Source of the DNA: Prevotella sp. | Lineage (GTDB): Bacteria > Bacteroidota > Bacteroidia > Bacteroidales > Bacteroidaceae | Assembly (NCBI GenBank): GCA_022486815.1 | Contig: JAKVJW010000001.1 | Location: 1-64,000, forward strand | Length of the DNA stretch: 64,000 nucleotides | Direction of reading: 5' to 3' | Shown here: piece after piece, positions 20,703 through 31,304 of the stretch | Numbering within the stretch: the first letter of the stretch is position 1 | Layout: each line of letters starts with the position of its first letter | Program-made: the position numbers and the translations under genes | Notes under the pieces: generated by a model | The model's input: only the letters and a program-made list of their open reading frames with translations | Told to the model about the DNA's origin: nothing | Databases searched by the model: none

Positions 20703-23465
20703 ATGAAGAAATTGTTCCTTTTAGATGCATACGCACTTATATATAGATCATATTATGCTTTTATTAAGAATCCGAGAATCAACTCAAAAGGGCTGAACAC
20801 ATCTGCAATATTGGGGTTCTGTAACACTCTTAACGAAGTACTTACTAAAGAAAAACCAGATTATATCGGTGTAGCTTTCGATCATGGCAAAACCTTTCGT
20901 AATGAGGTATTCCCAGACTACAAAGCACAACGTGAGGAGACACCCGAAGATATCAAACGGTCCATACCCATCATCAAGGAAATACTCAACGCTTATCACA
21001 TCCCGATCTTGCAGGAAGAAGGATATGAGGCAGATGACGTAATCGGAACCATTGCTACCCATACAGGTAAGATGGATATAGAAACTTATATGTTGACTCC
21101 TGATAAGGACTACGGACAAATCGTTGCCACAAATGTCTATATGTTCCGTCCACGACATGGAGGAGGATATGACAAAATGGGCGAAAAAGAAGTAGAAACT
21201 AAATATGGCATTTCTTCTACCAAGCAGATCATCGACCTCCTGGCCTTGATGGGTGACTCCGCTGATAATTTTCCAGGGTGCCCAGGTATCGGAGAAAAAA
21301 CGGCAGTAAAACTTATCAGTAAGTTTGGTAGTGTTGATGAACTCCTTGCCAACACAAATCAACTCAAAGGGAAGATGAAGGAGAAAGTGGAAAATGCCAT
21401 CGATAATATTAAGATGTCAAAATATCTGGCTACCATCAGAACTGACATCCCAATAGACTTGAAACTTGAAGATTTGAAGATCGTAACTCCGGATGAGAAA
21501 AAACTCGATGAGATATTCACTCACCTTGAATTTAATTCACTAAAGAGCAAAACCTTAAATAAAGGTGAAAACAAGAAAAAAAATGTAAACAAGCAACTAA
21601 ATCTTTTTGCAGATGAATCGGATGATCGGAAAGAAAATTTTGAGAGATCCGATTTAGAGAGCCTAAAAACGATAATACATGATTATCAACTTATTGATAG
21701 TCAAGACAAAATGGAAGAAATATGTGATTTTTTTAGGACAAAAAAGATTCTCAGTTTAGACACAGAAACAACCTCTACTCATGCTATAGATGCAGAATTG
21801 GTCGGTTTAAGCTTCTCTGTAGAAGAAAATCAGGCCTTTTACATCCCGATTCCAAGCAATCGTGAAGAAGCACAAAAAATAGTTAATATATTTAAACCCA
21901 TATACGAAAACCCTGAAATCCAAAAAATCGGACAAAATATTAAATACGATTATGAAGTTCTGAAAAATTACGGTATAGAGATTAAAGGTAAGATGTTCGA
22001 TGATATGATCGCCCATTACCTTATCCAACCGGAATTAAGACATAACATGGATTACATGGCAGAAATTTATCTGCATTACGAAACTGTACATATTGAAGAG
22101 TTGATCGGTCCAAAGGGGAAGAACCAGAAAAACATGCGCGACCTGAAACCGGAAGATATATATGAATATGCAGCAGAAGATGCTGATGTTACTCTAAAAC
22201 TAAAAAATGTCCTTGCACCCAAACTCAAAGAACTGAATTTAGAAGAACTGTTCGAGAAAATAGAGATGCCATTGGTCCCAGTTCTTGCTGATATGGAAAT
22301 GACAGGTGTAAGATTGGATACGAAGGCACTCCAAGAGGCATCAGACAGTTTTACACATCGGATGCAAGAAGTAGAAAAGCATATCTATGAACTGGCTGGA
22401 GAAACTTTCAATATTTCCTCTCCCAAACAAGTCGGTGAAATACTCTTCAATAAAATGAAGATTATTGATAAACCGAAAAAGACAAGAACAGGACAGTTTG
22501 TCACCAGTGAGGAAGTTCTCCAACAGTTGCGTTCCAAAAATCCCATTGTTGAAGAAATTCTGAAATACCGAGGTTTGAGGAAATTATTAAACACATATAT
22601 TGATTCTCTGCCAAAACTGATCAACCCACGCACCGGACACATCCATACTTCTTTTAATCAGACCATTACAGCAACTGGGCGGCTCAGTTCCAGTGATCCA
22701 AACCTGCAGAATATTCCGGTCAGGAATGATGACGGTAAAGAGATTCGGAGGTGCTTCATCCCCGAACCCGGAAGTTTATTCTTCTCGGCTGACTACAGTC
22801 AAATCGAACTCCGCATCATGGCTCATCTCTCCGAAGATGAGAATATGATCAATGCTTTTAAAGATGGTCTTGACATCCATGCAGCAACTGCAGCAAAAAT
22901 ATGGCACAGAGACATGAAAGATGTCACACCTCAGGAAAGGAAAAAAGCCAAACAGGCTAATTTCGGTATTATATATGGTATTACCGCATACGGACTTGCT
23001 CAGAGAATGGATATTCCCAATGGAGAAGCCCGTGATCTGATTAAAGACTATTTCATGACGTTTCCAAAAGTAAAGGATTACATGGAAAAAGCCAAGGAAA
23101 TTGCTCGCCAGAAAGGTTATGTCGAGACTCTCTTCCATCGCCGTCGTTATTTGCCAGATATCAAAAGCCATAACGCTACGGTCCGTGGATTCGCAGAACG
23201 CAATGCCATCAATGCCCCAATACAAGGTAGCGAAGCTGATATTATAAAAGTGGCAATGGTTCGTATCTGGCAGCGTTTCAGGAAAGAAGGAATCCGCTCG
23301 AAAATGATTCTCCAGGTACATGACGAACTCAACTTTTCTGTTTATCCCGATGAAAAGGAAAAAGTAGAAGAAATAGTCCTTGGAGAAATGCAAAGCGCCT
23401 ACACTTTGAAAGTGCCTCTCATTGCAGATGCAGGATGGGGAAAGAATTGGTTGGAAGCCCATTGA
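20703..23465 (+). CDS. polA: DNA polymerase I
   Basis: 5' nuclease domain, 3'-5' exo SLDTETTSTHA, Pol A DPNLQNIPVRND, ADYSQIELRIMAHLS, QVHDELNF. Confidence 0.98.
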   Translation: MKKLFLLDAYALIYRSYYAFIKNPRINSKGLNTSAILGFCNTLNEVLTKEKPDYIGVAFDHGKTFRNEVFPDYKAQREETPEDIKRSIPIIKEILNAYHIPILQEEGYEADDVIGTIATHTGKMDIETYMLTPDKDYGQIVATNVYMFRPRHGGGYDKMGEKEVETKYGISSTKQIIDLLALMGDSADNFPGCPGIGEKTAVKLISKFGSVDELLANTNQLKGKMKEKVENAIDNIKMSKYLATIRTDIPIDLKLEDLKIVTPDEKKLDEIFTHLEFNSLKSKTLNKGENKKKNVNKQLNLFADESDDRKENFERSDLESLKTIIHDYQLIDSQDKMEEICDFFRTKKILSLDTETTSTHAIDAELVGLSFSVEENQAFYIPIPSNREEAQKIVNIFKPIYENPEIQKIGQNIKYDYEVLKNYGIEIKGKMFDDMIAHYLIQPELRHNMDYMAEIYLHYETVHIEELIGPKGKNQKNMRDLKPEDIYEYAAEDADVTLKLKNVLAPKLKELNLEELFEKIEMPLVPVLADMEMTGVRLDTKALQEASDSFTHRMQEVEKHIYELAGETFNISSPKQVGEILFNKMKIIDKPKKTRTGQFVTSEEVLQQLRSKNPIVEEILKYRGLRKLLNTYIDSLPKLINPRTGHIHTSFNQTITATGRLSSSDPNLQNIPVRNDDGKEIRRCFIPEPGSLFFSADYSQIELRIMAHLSEDENMINAFKDGLDIHAATAAKIWHRDMKDVTPQERKKAKQANFGIIYGITAYGLAQRMDIPNGEARDLIKDYFMTFPKVKDYMEKAKEIARQKGYVETLFHRRRYLPDIKSHNATVRGFAERNAINAPIQGSEADIIKVAMVRIWQRFRKEGIRSKMILQVHDELNFSVYPDEKEKVEEIVLGEMQSAYTLKVPLIADAGWGKNWLEAH

Positions 23466-23476
23466 AACAGGGAAAG

Positions 23477-23752
23477 ATGAAAAAAAGATTATCATTCAAC
23501 AAGGGATACACCATACAAGGATTTTCAAAAAAAGTTTTCCATCTGCATGTCCATTATGAAGGCGATAATGATGAACTCTATTTCCGGGACTATTTAAGGG
23601 ACCATGCAGATATTGCAAAAAAATACGAACGGCTTAAACTGTCTTTATGGAAGCCTTACGAACACAACAGAGATGCTTATACTGAAAAGAAAACCGACTT
23701 TGTAAAGCATTATAGCGATATTGCCCGAAAAGCATACCCTGATAGGTATTAA
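23477..23752 (+). pseudogene. C-terminal fragment of a GrpB/UPF0157 family protein
   Basis: FNKGYTIQGFSKKVFHLHVHYEGDNDELYFRDYLRDHADIAKKYERLKLSLWKPYEHNRDAYTEKKTDFVKHY matches the C-terminal half of GrpB proteins; the N-terminal half is absent. Confidence 0.7.
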
Positions 23753-23822
23753 AAAGAAATGCAATAATTGACAATAGCTCAATAAAAAAAGCTATTTTTT
23801 TTGATTTTCGTTCAAGTTATGC

Positions 23823-23830
23823 TACCTTTG
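23823..23830 (+). promoter_or_regulatory. Bacteroidetes -7 box TACCTTTG upstream of ychF
   Basis: TAnnTTTG motif 27 bp before the ychF ATG. Confidence 0.6.
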
Positions 23831-23856
23831 CATAGTATAGATTTAAAAATTAAGAA

Positions 23857-24969
23857 ATGGCATTAAAATGTGGCATTGTAGGCCTTCCAAATGTGGGAAA
23901 GTCTACTCTTTTCAACTGCCTGTCAAGTGCTAAAGCGCAGGCGGCAAATTTTCCTTTTTGCACCATCGAACCAAATCTGGGAGTGATTACTGTACCAGAT
24001 AATCGCCTCAATAAACTGGCTGAAATTGTACACCCGGGACGCATCGTTCCTGCTACCTGTGAGATTGTAGACATTGCAGGATTGGTAAAAGGTGCCAGCA
24101 AGGGAGAAGGGCTGGGAAATAAATTCCTCGGAAACATTCGTGAATGTGACGCAATCATTCATGTCATCCGTTGCTTTGATGATGACAATATCATTCGTGA
24201 AGGAGGTGCTCCTATTGATCCAGAAGAGGATAAAAGTATCATTGACACCGAACTCCAACTAAAGGATCTTGAAACGATCGAGTCACAACTCAAAAAACAG
24301 GAGAAAATTGCCAGTAATGGCAATAAGGAAGCAAAAGAATCTATGGAAGTTCTTAATGCTTATAAAACTGCTTTGGAGCAAGGCAAAAATGCACGTATGG
24401 TAACTTTTGATGATAAGGAACTTCAAAAAATAGCCCATGATTTATTTCTCCTGACAACAAAACCTGTACTTTATGTCGCAAATGTTGACGAGTCAGCTGC
24501 TAAAAACGGGAATGCATACAGCAAGAAAGTAGAAGAAATGGCAGCTGCCGAAGGTGCTGAATCCATGATTATTGCTGCCAAGACGGAAGAGGACATTGCT
24601 GCATTGGATACTTATGAAGATAAGAAGATGTTTCTGGATGAACTGGGATTGAAAGAAAGTGGAGTTGACCGCTTGATCAAGAAAGCATACAATCTGCTCA
24701 ATCTGCAAACCTTCATTACCGCAGGCGAAATGGAAGTAAAAGCCTGGACATTCCACAAGGGTTGGAAAGCCCCGCAATGTGCTGGTGTCATCCACACTGA
24801 CTTTGAAAAAGGATTCATTCGTGCTGAGGTCATAAAATATGAGGATTATCTGAAATATGGTTCCGAGACAGCCATACGTGATGCAGGTAAAATGGGTATT
24901 GAAGGAAAAGACTATATCGTTCAGGATGGAGATATCATGCACTTTCGATTCAATGTATCAAAAAACTAA
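23857..24969 (+). CDS. ychF: redox-regulated ATPase/GTPase YchF (Obg family)
   Basis: MALKCGIVGLPNVGKSTLFN, DIAGLVKGASKGEGLGNKFL, C-terminal TGS domain. Confidence 0.97.
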   Translation: MALKCGIVGLPNVGKSTLFNCLSSAKAQAANFPFCTIEPNLGVITVPDNRLNKLAEIVHPGRIVPATCEIVDIAGLVKGASKGEGLGNKFLGNIRECDAIIHVIRCFDDDNIIREGGAPIDPEEDKSIIDTELQLKDLETIESQLKKQEKIASNGNKEAKESMEVLNAYKTALEQGKNARMVTFDDKELQKIAHDLFLLTTKPVLYVANVDESAAKNGNAYSKKVEEMAAAEGAESMIIAAKTEEDIAALDTYEDKKMFLDELGLKESGVDRLIKKAYNLLNLQTFITAGEMEVKAWTFHKGWKAPQCAGVIHTDFEKGFIRAEVIKYEDYLKYGSETAIRDAGKMGIEGKDYIVQDGDIMHFRFNVSKN

Positions 24970-25113
24970 TCGATTCTCAAAGTTCACCCTTATATAAATA
25001 TTCCTCAGAAAGTTAAAATCATCGTAGGAGGATACAGTATTTTTCCATAGTATAAGAGTTATCCTGCTAACACATATCCAAGGTCTTTTATTTCAAATCA
25101 AACATTCTGATAT

Positions 25114-26031
25114 ATGAATTTATTGAACTATATCGTTTGGAATCCTAACCCTATTATAGGGCATATCGGGCCCGTAACACTTCGATGGTATTCTATGTGC
25201 TGGCTGGTAGGACTCATTTTAGGTTATCTTCTTATGAAGAAACTGTATCAGCAACAGCATATCCCGGAAGAGAAATTCGATCCCTTGATCATTTACATTT
25301 TTGTCGGAGTACTGGTCGGCGCACGCTTAGGCCACTGCCTGTTCTACCAACCTGATTATTTCCTGACCAGTTGGGATCATATTATTGAAATGATCCTGCC
25401 TATCCGCCACATGCCAGACGGAGGCTGGAAACTCACTGGATATGAAGGACTGGCCTCACACGGAGGAGTTATAGGAATGTTCATTGGAATCTATCTCTAC
25501 TGCCGCAGGAATCATGTCGGCTGGTGGATAGTCCTTGACAATATGGGTATCTGCTCAGGAATCACAGCCATGTTCATTCGTCTGGGAAATTTGATGAACT
25601 CCGAAATTATCGGTCGTGTCACAGATGTGCCTTGGGCTTTCATCTTCGTTCAAGACGATAATTATCCACGACATCCAGGACAACTCTATGAAGCTATAGC
25701 TTATGGGATAATTTTCCTGATTATCTATACCTTCTATCGTAAAAAGGGTCCAAAGACTATTGGATCAGGATTCTATTTCGGACTATGTCTGGCACTCATA
25801 TTTACTTTCCGTTTTCTGATTGAATATACCAAGGAAATACAAGAACCTTTCGAAGCCGGTCTGCCACTGGATATGGGCCAGGTTCTCTCCATCCCACTCG
25901 TTGCTATTGGGATATGGAGCATTTGCACCAGTAAGAAACGCAATGCAAAACTCTCCATCAATGAGGAAAGGAAAATGTCTCAGGAAAAAGAAACATCTTC
26001 TATTGACAAGAAGAAATCAAATCGGAAATAA
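25114..26031 (+). CDS. lgt: prolipoprotein diacylglyceryl transferase
   Basis: VGALVGARLGHCLFYQPDYF-type signature, HGGVIGMFIG, NYPRHPGQLYEA. Confidence 0.95.
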   Translation: MNLLNYIVWNPNPIIGHIGPVTLRWYSMCWLVGLILGYLLMKKLYQQQHIPEEKFDPLIIYIFVGVLVGARLGHCLFYQPDYFLTSWDHIIEMILPIRHMPDGGWKLTGYEGLASHGGVIGMFIGIYLYCRRNHVGWWIVLDNMGICSGITAMFIRLGNLMNSEIIGRVTDVPWAFIFVQDDNYPRHPGQLYEAIAYGIIFLIIYTFYRKKGPKTIGSGFYFGLCLALIFTFRFLIEYTKEIQEPFEAGLPLDMGQVLSIPLVAIGIWSICTSKKRNAKLSINEERKMSQEKETSSIDKKKSNRK

Positions 26032-26033
26032 AC

Positions 26034-26084
26034 AAAATGAGCTTTCAGATTTTTCCAATCAAGGAAATTTGAAAGCTCATTTTA
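26034..26084. terminator. bidirectional terminator between convergent lgt and mutS
   Basis: AAAATGAGCTTTCA...TGAAAGCTCATTTT. Confidence 0.75.
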
Positions 26085-26120
26085 TATAGTTTATTACCTG
26101 AAAATCGGAGTTTTTCCTTC

Positions 26121-28796
26121 CTATTTTCCAGTTACTATCTTCTTTATATCACTGAGTTTATTAAGCGCTTCAACAGGCGTCAGATGATTGATATCAAGTT
26201 CTAATATTTCATCCCTGATCTGACACAATACAGGATCATCCAACTGAAAGAAACTCAGTTGCATTCCATCATCTTTTTTCTGTTGTGTCTCACTCATCTT
26301 CTTACCATTCGAGGAAACCGTCTCTGAGCCAACGGTAGAATTGTCTTCCTCCAACTGTTTCAACACCTCCTCTGCCCGATTGACGATACTTCTCGGCATA
26401 CCGGCAATTTCTGCCACGTGAATACCAAAAGAATGTTCAGCACCTCCGGGAATAAGTTTTCGGAGAAAGATTACTTTTCCGTCCACTTCTTTTACACTCA
26501 CATTATAATTCTTGATGCGAGGAAAATATTTCTCCATCTCATTGAGTTCATGATAATGTGTCGCAAAGAGAGTACGTGCCCTGGCTTTCGGTTGCTCATG
26601 CAGATACTCTACGATAGCCCAGGCTATGGAAATACCATCATAAGTAGAAGTCCCACGCCCTAACTCATCAAAAAGGACCAAGGAACGAGGTGTAACATTA
26701 TTAAGAATATTAGCCGCTTCCGTCATTTCTACCATAAAAGTTGATTCCCCAAGCGAAATATTATCAGAAGCTCCTACACGAGTAAATACCTTGTCTACCA
26801 TACCGATTCTCGCGCCCTCTGCGGGCACGAAGCACCCCATCTGAGACAACAGTACTATCAAGGCAGTTTGACGCAACAGAGCAGATTTACCAGCCATATT
26901 AGGGCCAGTAATCATCATGATCTGTTGCTTCTCTGTATCCAGATAGACATCATTCGGAACATACTTCTCTCCTAAAGGCAATTGGGTTTCAATCACTGCA
27001 TGACGACCACTTTTAATATCTATTACGTCCGTGTCATCGACAACAGGACGCACATAACGGTTCTCATTCGAAACCTTTGCAAAAGACAGCAGACAGTCGA
27101 GATATGCGATAAGATTAGCATCCAATTGAATCCCGGAAATATAATCCTGCATATAGACGATCAGTTGAGTATACAAGTCATTTTCCATGACCTGTATCCG
27201 TTCATCTGCTCCGAGGATCTTTTCCTCATATTCTTTTAACTCCTGTGTGATATAGCGCTCTGCACTGACCAGGGTCTGCTTCCGTATCCAGTCTTCCGGT
27301 ACCTTGTCCTTAAACGTATTACGTACCTCAAGGTAATAACCGAAAACGTTATTATATCCCACTTTCAGGGAACTGATACCGGTTTTCTCTATTTCTCTCT
27401 CCTGTATCTTCAACAGATAATCCTTACCGTTATCGCGGATATTACGCAGATCATCCAACTCTTGGGAATATCCAGGTGCGATCACTCCTCCCCTGCTTAA
27501 CAGTTGGGGCGGATCAGGCTGAATCTCTTTCTCAATCCGATCACGAAGCTCTTCACAACAATCTATTTTCTCCCCTATATGATTCAATGTGGGCTCATCT
27601 GCTTCAAGACAAACTTTTTTTACAGATACCAAAGCCTGTAAAGCAATCTTCAATTGTACGATCTCACGTGGAGAGACACGGCCGACAGCAACCTTAGAGA
27701 TAATCCGCTCCACATCTCCCATGGTCTGCAACTGGTCATCGATAGTCTGCTCAAACTCCGGGTCTTTAAAGAAATGCTCTACAATATCCAGTCTTTCCTG
27801 AATCGGTTTCAATTCTTTCAGGGGAAAGATAATCCAACGACGAAGCATGCGCCCTCCCATAGGAGTAACCGTATGATCGATTACATCCAATAACGAGCTT
27901 CCCCCTTCTTGCATCGGTTGCAGAAGTTCAAGACTTCGGATCGTAAAATTATCAAGACGTACATAGCGGTCAGTTTCGATACGGGCTAATGAAGTGATAT
28001 GTGAGATATGCGTATGCTGTGTAAGAACTAGATACTGCATGATAGCCCCACTGGCGATAATACCATTCTTCAAGTGCTCAACACCGAAACCTTTCAGATT
28101 CTGGGTACCAAAATGCTTGAGAAGCCGTTCACGGGCATTCTGTTCAGTAAAAACCCAGTCATCCAGTTCGTATGTACAGCACCTTGTGCCGAAGTACTTC
28201 TCAAAATCTGTTTTTCTGGCACGATCAAAAAGAACCTCTTTTGGAGAAAAATTACCCAATAGTTTCTCTACATAATCATAAGAGCCCTCACCGGTCAGAA
28301 ATTCACCGGTAGAAATATCCAGGAAACTCACCCCACAGGACTTTTTCCCGAAATGCACAGCAGCCAGAAAGTTGTTTTCTTTATAGTTAAGTACATTATC
28401 GCTCATGGCTACACCAGGGGTGACAAGTTCGGTAATCCCCCGTTTTACCATCTTGTCTGCCGCAGTAAGCCCTTTCTTGCCTTTTATTTCTTCACGCTTC
28501 TTCTTAGGATCTTCCAACTGGTCACAGATAGCCACACGCTTACCTGCCCGAATCAATTTCGGCAGATAAGTGTCAAGAGCATGATGGGGAAATCCGGCCA
28601 TCTCAGCCGAGCCATGATTCCCTCCATTATTGCGCCTGGTCAACGTAATTCCCAAAATTTTCGAAGCCTCAATGGCATCATCGCAATAAGTCTCATAAAA
28701 GTCTCCGCAGCGAAACAGCATCAGTGCATCTGGATGCTTAGCCTTCAGCGAAAAAAACTGCTTCATCATTGGGGTTAAAGCCTTATTATTTGTCAT
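26121..28796 (-). CDS. mutS: DNA mismatch repair protein MutS
   Basis: [73 protein letters not shown]. Confidence 0.98.
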   Translation of the reverse strand: MTNNKALTPMMKQFFSLKAKHPDALMLFRCGDFYETYCDDAIEASKILGITLTRRNNGGNHGSAEMAGFPHHALDTYLPKLIRAGKRVAICDQLEDPKKKREEIKGKKGLTAADKMVKRGITELVTPGVAMSDNVLNYKENNFLAAVHFGKKSCGVSFLDISTGEFLTGEGSYDYVEKLLGNFSPKEVLFDRARKTDFEKYFGTRCCTYELDDWVFTEQNARERLLKHFGTQNLKGFGVEHLKNGIIASGAIMQYLVLTQHTHISHITSLARIETDRYVRLDNFTIRSLELLQPMQEGGSSLLDVIDHTVTPMGGRMLRRWIIFPLKELKPIQERLDIVEHFFKDPEFEQTIDDQLQTMGDVERIISKVAVGRVSPREIVQLKIALQALVSVKKVCLEADEPTLNHIGEKIDCCEELRDRIEKEIQPDPPQLLSRGGVIAPGYSQELDDLRNIRDNGKDYLLKIQEREIEKTGISSLKVGYNNVFGYYLEVRNTFKDKVPEDWIRKQTLVSAERYITQELKEYEEKILGADERIQVMENDLYTQLIVYMQDYISGIQLDANLIAYLDCLLSFAKVSNENRYVRPVVDDTDVIDIKSGRHAVIETQLPLGEKYVPNDVYLDTEKQQIMMITGPNMAGKSALLRQTALIVLLSQMGCFVPAEGARIGMVDKVFTRVGASDNISLGESTFMVEMTEAANILNNVTPRSLVLFDELGRGTSTYDGISIAWAIVEYLHEQPKARARTLFATHYHELNEMEKYFPRIKNYNVSVKEVDGKVIFLRKLIPGGAEHSFGIHVAEIAGMPRSIVNRAEEVLKQLEEDNSTVGSETVSSNGKKMSETQQKKDDGMQLSFFQLDDPVLCQIRDEILELDINHLTPVEALNKLSDIKKIVTGK

Positions 28797-28859
28797 GATT
28801 TCCTCCGCGTTTAAATATCATGCAAAGATAATAAAAAACATTAAGCCAGACAAACTATA

Positions 28860-28888
28860 AAAAAGGACAACCATTCCGGCTGTCCCTT
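28860..28888 (-). terminator. terminator of the PL11 gene
   Basis: Minus strand GGACAgccggaatggttGTCCTTTTTT. Confidence 0.6.
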
Positions 28889-28939
28889 TCCTATAAACAA
28901 ATCTGACGAAATAAACATCTTTTCTAAAGACTCTCAAAA

Positions 28940-31036
28940 CTAGTTATCCATATTTTTAGTTAATGTACTGGACGGAACTGATTTGACATAGTCGGGAAGA
29001 TAGAATCCCAGATGTGGCGGTTGATTGTATCCTACATTCTGCCAGGCTACCCCCATACGGTAAACATGATCATGCATCAAAGTAGGAACACGATAGTTTG
29101 TCGGTATATTTGTAGAGAACACATTGATTGAAGCAGGATTAGATGCATCCCTGAATATCACTTCTTCCCGCCAGTCTCCAAAGAGATCAGCCATCAGACA
29201 TGGAGTAGATTTCGAACCGTTGCAAGCAGAAGAATTACCATACTCATAGAAAGTCATCAACCGTGAAGTACCATCTCCATTCCACTGATCAAGTTTTGTA
29301 CCATCCAGGAGCTGATCCTGAAGACCACCATTCCAATACATCCTGAAATTAATGCTGACCCTTTTTGTAGAAACGACCTGATTGGAACGATTCCGAATCT
29401 GCCCATCATTGGCAGACCAAAACTGGTACCCACGCTCAGAACTGATCAGATCAGCTGCTATCCCACGACCATTATCATCATTTCCAAGACCTCTATAGAG
29501 AATCTTTCCTGTTGCTGCATCGTGAACATCCCATCCATAACCTGCTGGTTGAGTCTCATGAACTTCAAAAACTTCAAGTCCCTTTCGATCCGGGTCAATA
29601 TCTGCCAGATGGATTGCATCGCCATGGCCGAAACCTGTAGCATAAAGTAAAGAACCGTCATGGTTCACGGCTGAAGAACCATAGATAATCTCATCACAGC
29701 TATCTCCGTTCACATCTGCAACGGAAAGATTATGATTTCCTTCACTATAGACGGTATTGCTTGAATTAATTCCACTCGTATTATGTATGTAATTGGTGGT
29801 TGTCACCTTACCTTGTGCATCCGTTACCTGTACCTGGGATCTAGAGACAGAGGCATGCAACCATTTGGTCTTCAAATGCCGGCCGTCAAAATCTACAGCC
29901 CAAAGATACGCATAGGTATAATAACCACGGCACATGACCGCCGATGGTTTTTTATCGGGTCCGTCAAGATAAGCGACACATGCCAGATAGCGCTGACCCC
30001 GATTTGCATAGTCCGCATCAACCTTCCCTGAACGATCATCCCAATTTGCCCACCCCGGAGCCCCACCATAGGTACGAGCACGATTCGGATTATAAAAAAT
30101 TGTGTTAATGGCTGCACCTGTTTCACCGTTAAAGACTGTAAGATACTCTTGCCCGCCTATCACTTTCCCATTGGAATTACGCCAGTCCGTTGTATTATCC
30201 ACCTTCAGAATAGAAGGATCATCAGCTGCTTCCGAGACATATTTCCCGGTCCCGTCTATCGTTCCGGGAGCTGTCTTGCAGATCACCTCCGCTTTCCCAT
30301 CACCATCAAAATCATAGACGAGAAACTGGGTATAGTGAGCACCGGCCCGGATATTCTTTCCCAAGTCGATTCTCCAAAGTTTTGTTGCTGTTCCCTGGTT
30401 ATTATCCAGTTTGTAAGCATCCAGATAGACATTCCCGGTATATCCGCTTTGGGAATTATCATGAGAATTGGACGGATCCCATTTCACTATCAATTCATAT
30501 TTGCCATCTCCATCAACATCTCCTACAGAACAGTCATTAGGAGTGTAACTATAGTGCTCTCCTGTTGGTGTTACACCATCGGCAGGACGATCAAGTAAAA
30601 AGGACTGATAGATATTCCTCCAAGGTCGTACCTGATCACTTCGGTCTAGCTCCTTTCCATTCAACTTTGCAACGACTTGATATTGATTAGACGTCGTACC
30701 TTGAGGATCTACTAAATTAGTAAGAACTTGATCTTTTTTAAATAAAGTTCCATTGCGATAAATATCAAAAGTTACCTGCGCATCATCTGTACCCAATAAT
30801 CGCCAACTTAGAAAAATCCCCTTTCCGTTCTGAGCCGGTAATGCTACCAGGCCACGATCTAATTTCTCCATTTCTGAGACAGGAGTCTTCCAGAACTTCG
30901 ATGGACTGGTATTCGTTGGTGGAGTAACTGGTTTCGGATTGGGATTAGGAACATCACTACTGCTACTACAGGATAAGAATAAAAATTCTGCGATTGTTAC
31001 TAACAATATTACATAGATTCTGTTTAGTTTGTTCAT
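28940..31036 (-). CDS. rhamnogalacturonan lyase-like lipoprotein (PL11-type)
   Basis: Lipobox FLSC; MEKLDRGLVALPAQNGKGIFLSWRLLGTD; repeated DVDGDGKYE-type motifs; GDWREEVIFRD. Confidence 0.88.
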   Translation of the reverse strand: MNKLNRIYVILLVTIAEFLFLSCSSSSDVPNPNPKPVTPPTNTSPSKFWKTPVSEMEKLDRGLVALPAQNGKGIFLSWRLLGTDDAQVTFDIYRNGTLFKKDQVLTNLVDPQGTTSNQYQVVAKLNGKELDRSDQVRPWRNIYQSFLLDRPADGVTPTGEHYSYTPNDCSVGDVDGDGKYELIVKWDPSNSHDNSQSGYTGNVYLDAYKLDNNQGTATKLWRIDLGKNIRAGAHYTQFLVYDFDGDGKAEVICKTAPGTIDGTGKYVSEAADDPSILKVDNTTDWRNSNGKVIGGQEYLTVFNGETGAAINTIFYNPNRARTYGGAPGWANWDDRSGKVDADYANRGQRYLACVAYLDGPDKKPSAVMCRGYYTYAYLWAVDFDGRHLKTKWLHASVSRSQVQVTDAQGKVTTTNYIHNTSGINSSNTVYSEGNHNLSVADVNGDSCDEIIYGSSAVNHDGSLLYATGFGHGDAIHLADIDPDRKGLEVFEVHETQPAGYGWDVHDAATGKILYRGLGNDDNGRGIAADLISSERGYQFWSANDGQIRNRSNQVVSTKRVSINFRMYWNGGLQDQLLDGTKLDQWNGDGTSRLMTFYEYGNSSACNGSKSTPCLMADLFGDWREEVIFRDASNPASINVFSTNIPTNYRVPTLMHDHVYRMGVAWQNVGYNQPPHLGFYLPDYVKSVPSSTLTKNMDN

Positions 31037-31304
31037 TTGATTATTAATTTTTAAGACGTAGATTCCTTACTATAACTACTTTTATTGATAGATTTGAGCG
31101 CAAAGATAAAAACTTAACCCTTTCCGAAAAATATCATTTTGTCCGAAAAATATACCTTTCATTCAATCTAGCTATTTAAGTCCTTACTGCTCGTACTGAA
31201 AAGGACATATAAGGTCATTATAATTGCTTATTGACAAAGACCCGATTTATCATTCTATCCCAGGATTTTTTTGTAAGTTTGCAAACACTTAATTACAAGA
31301 TATA

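Noticed and set aside
22776-23495. 239-aa ORF antisense to polA
   Set aside because: Opposite the conserved polymerase domain; no recognisable domain
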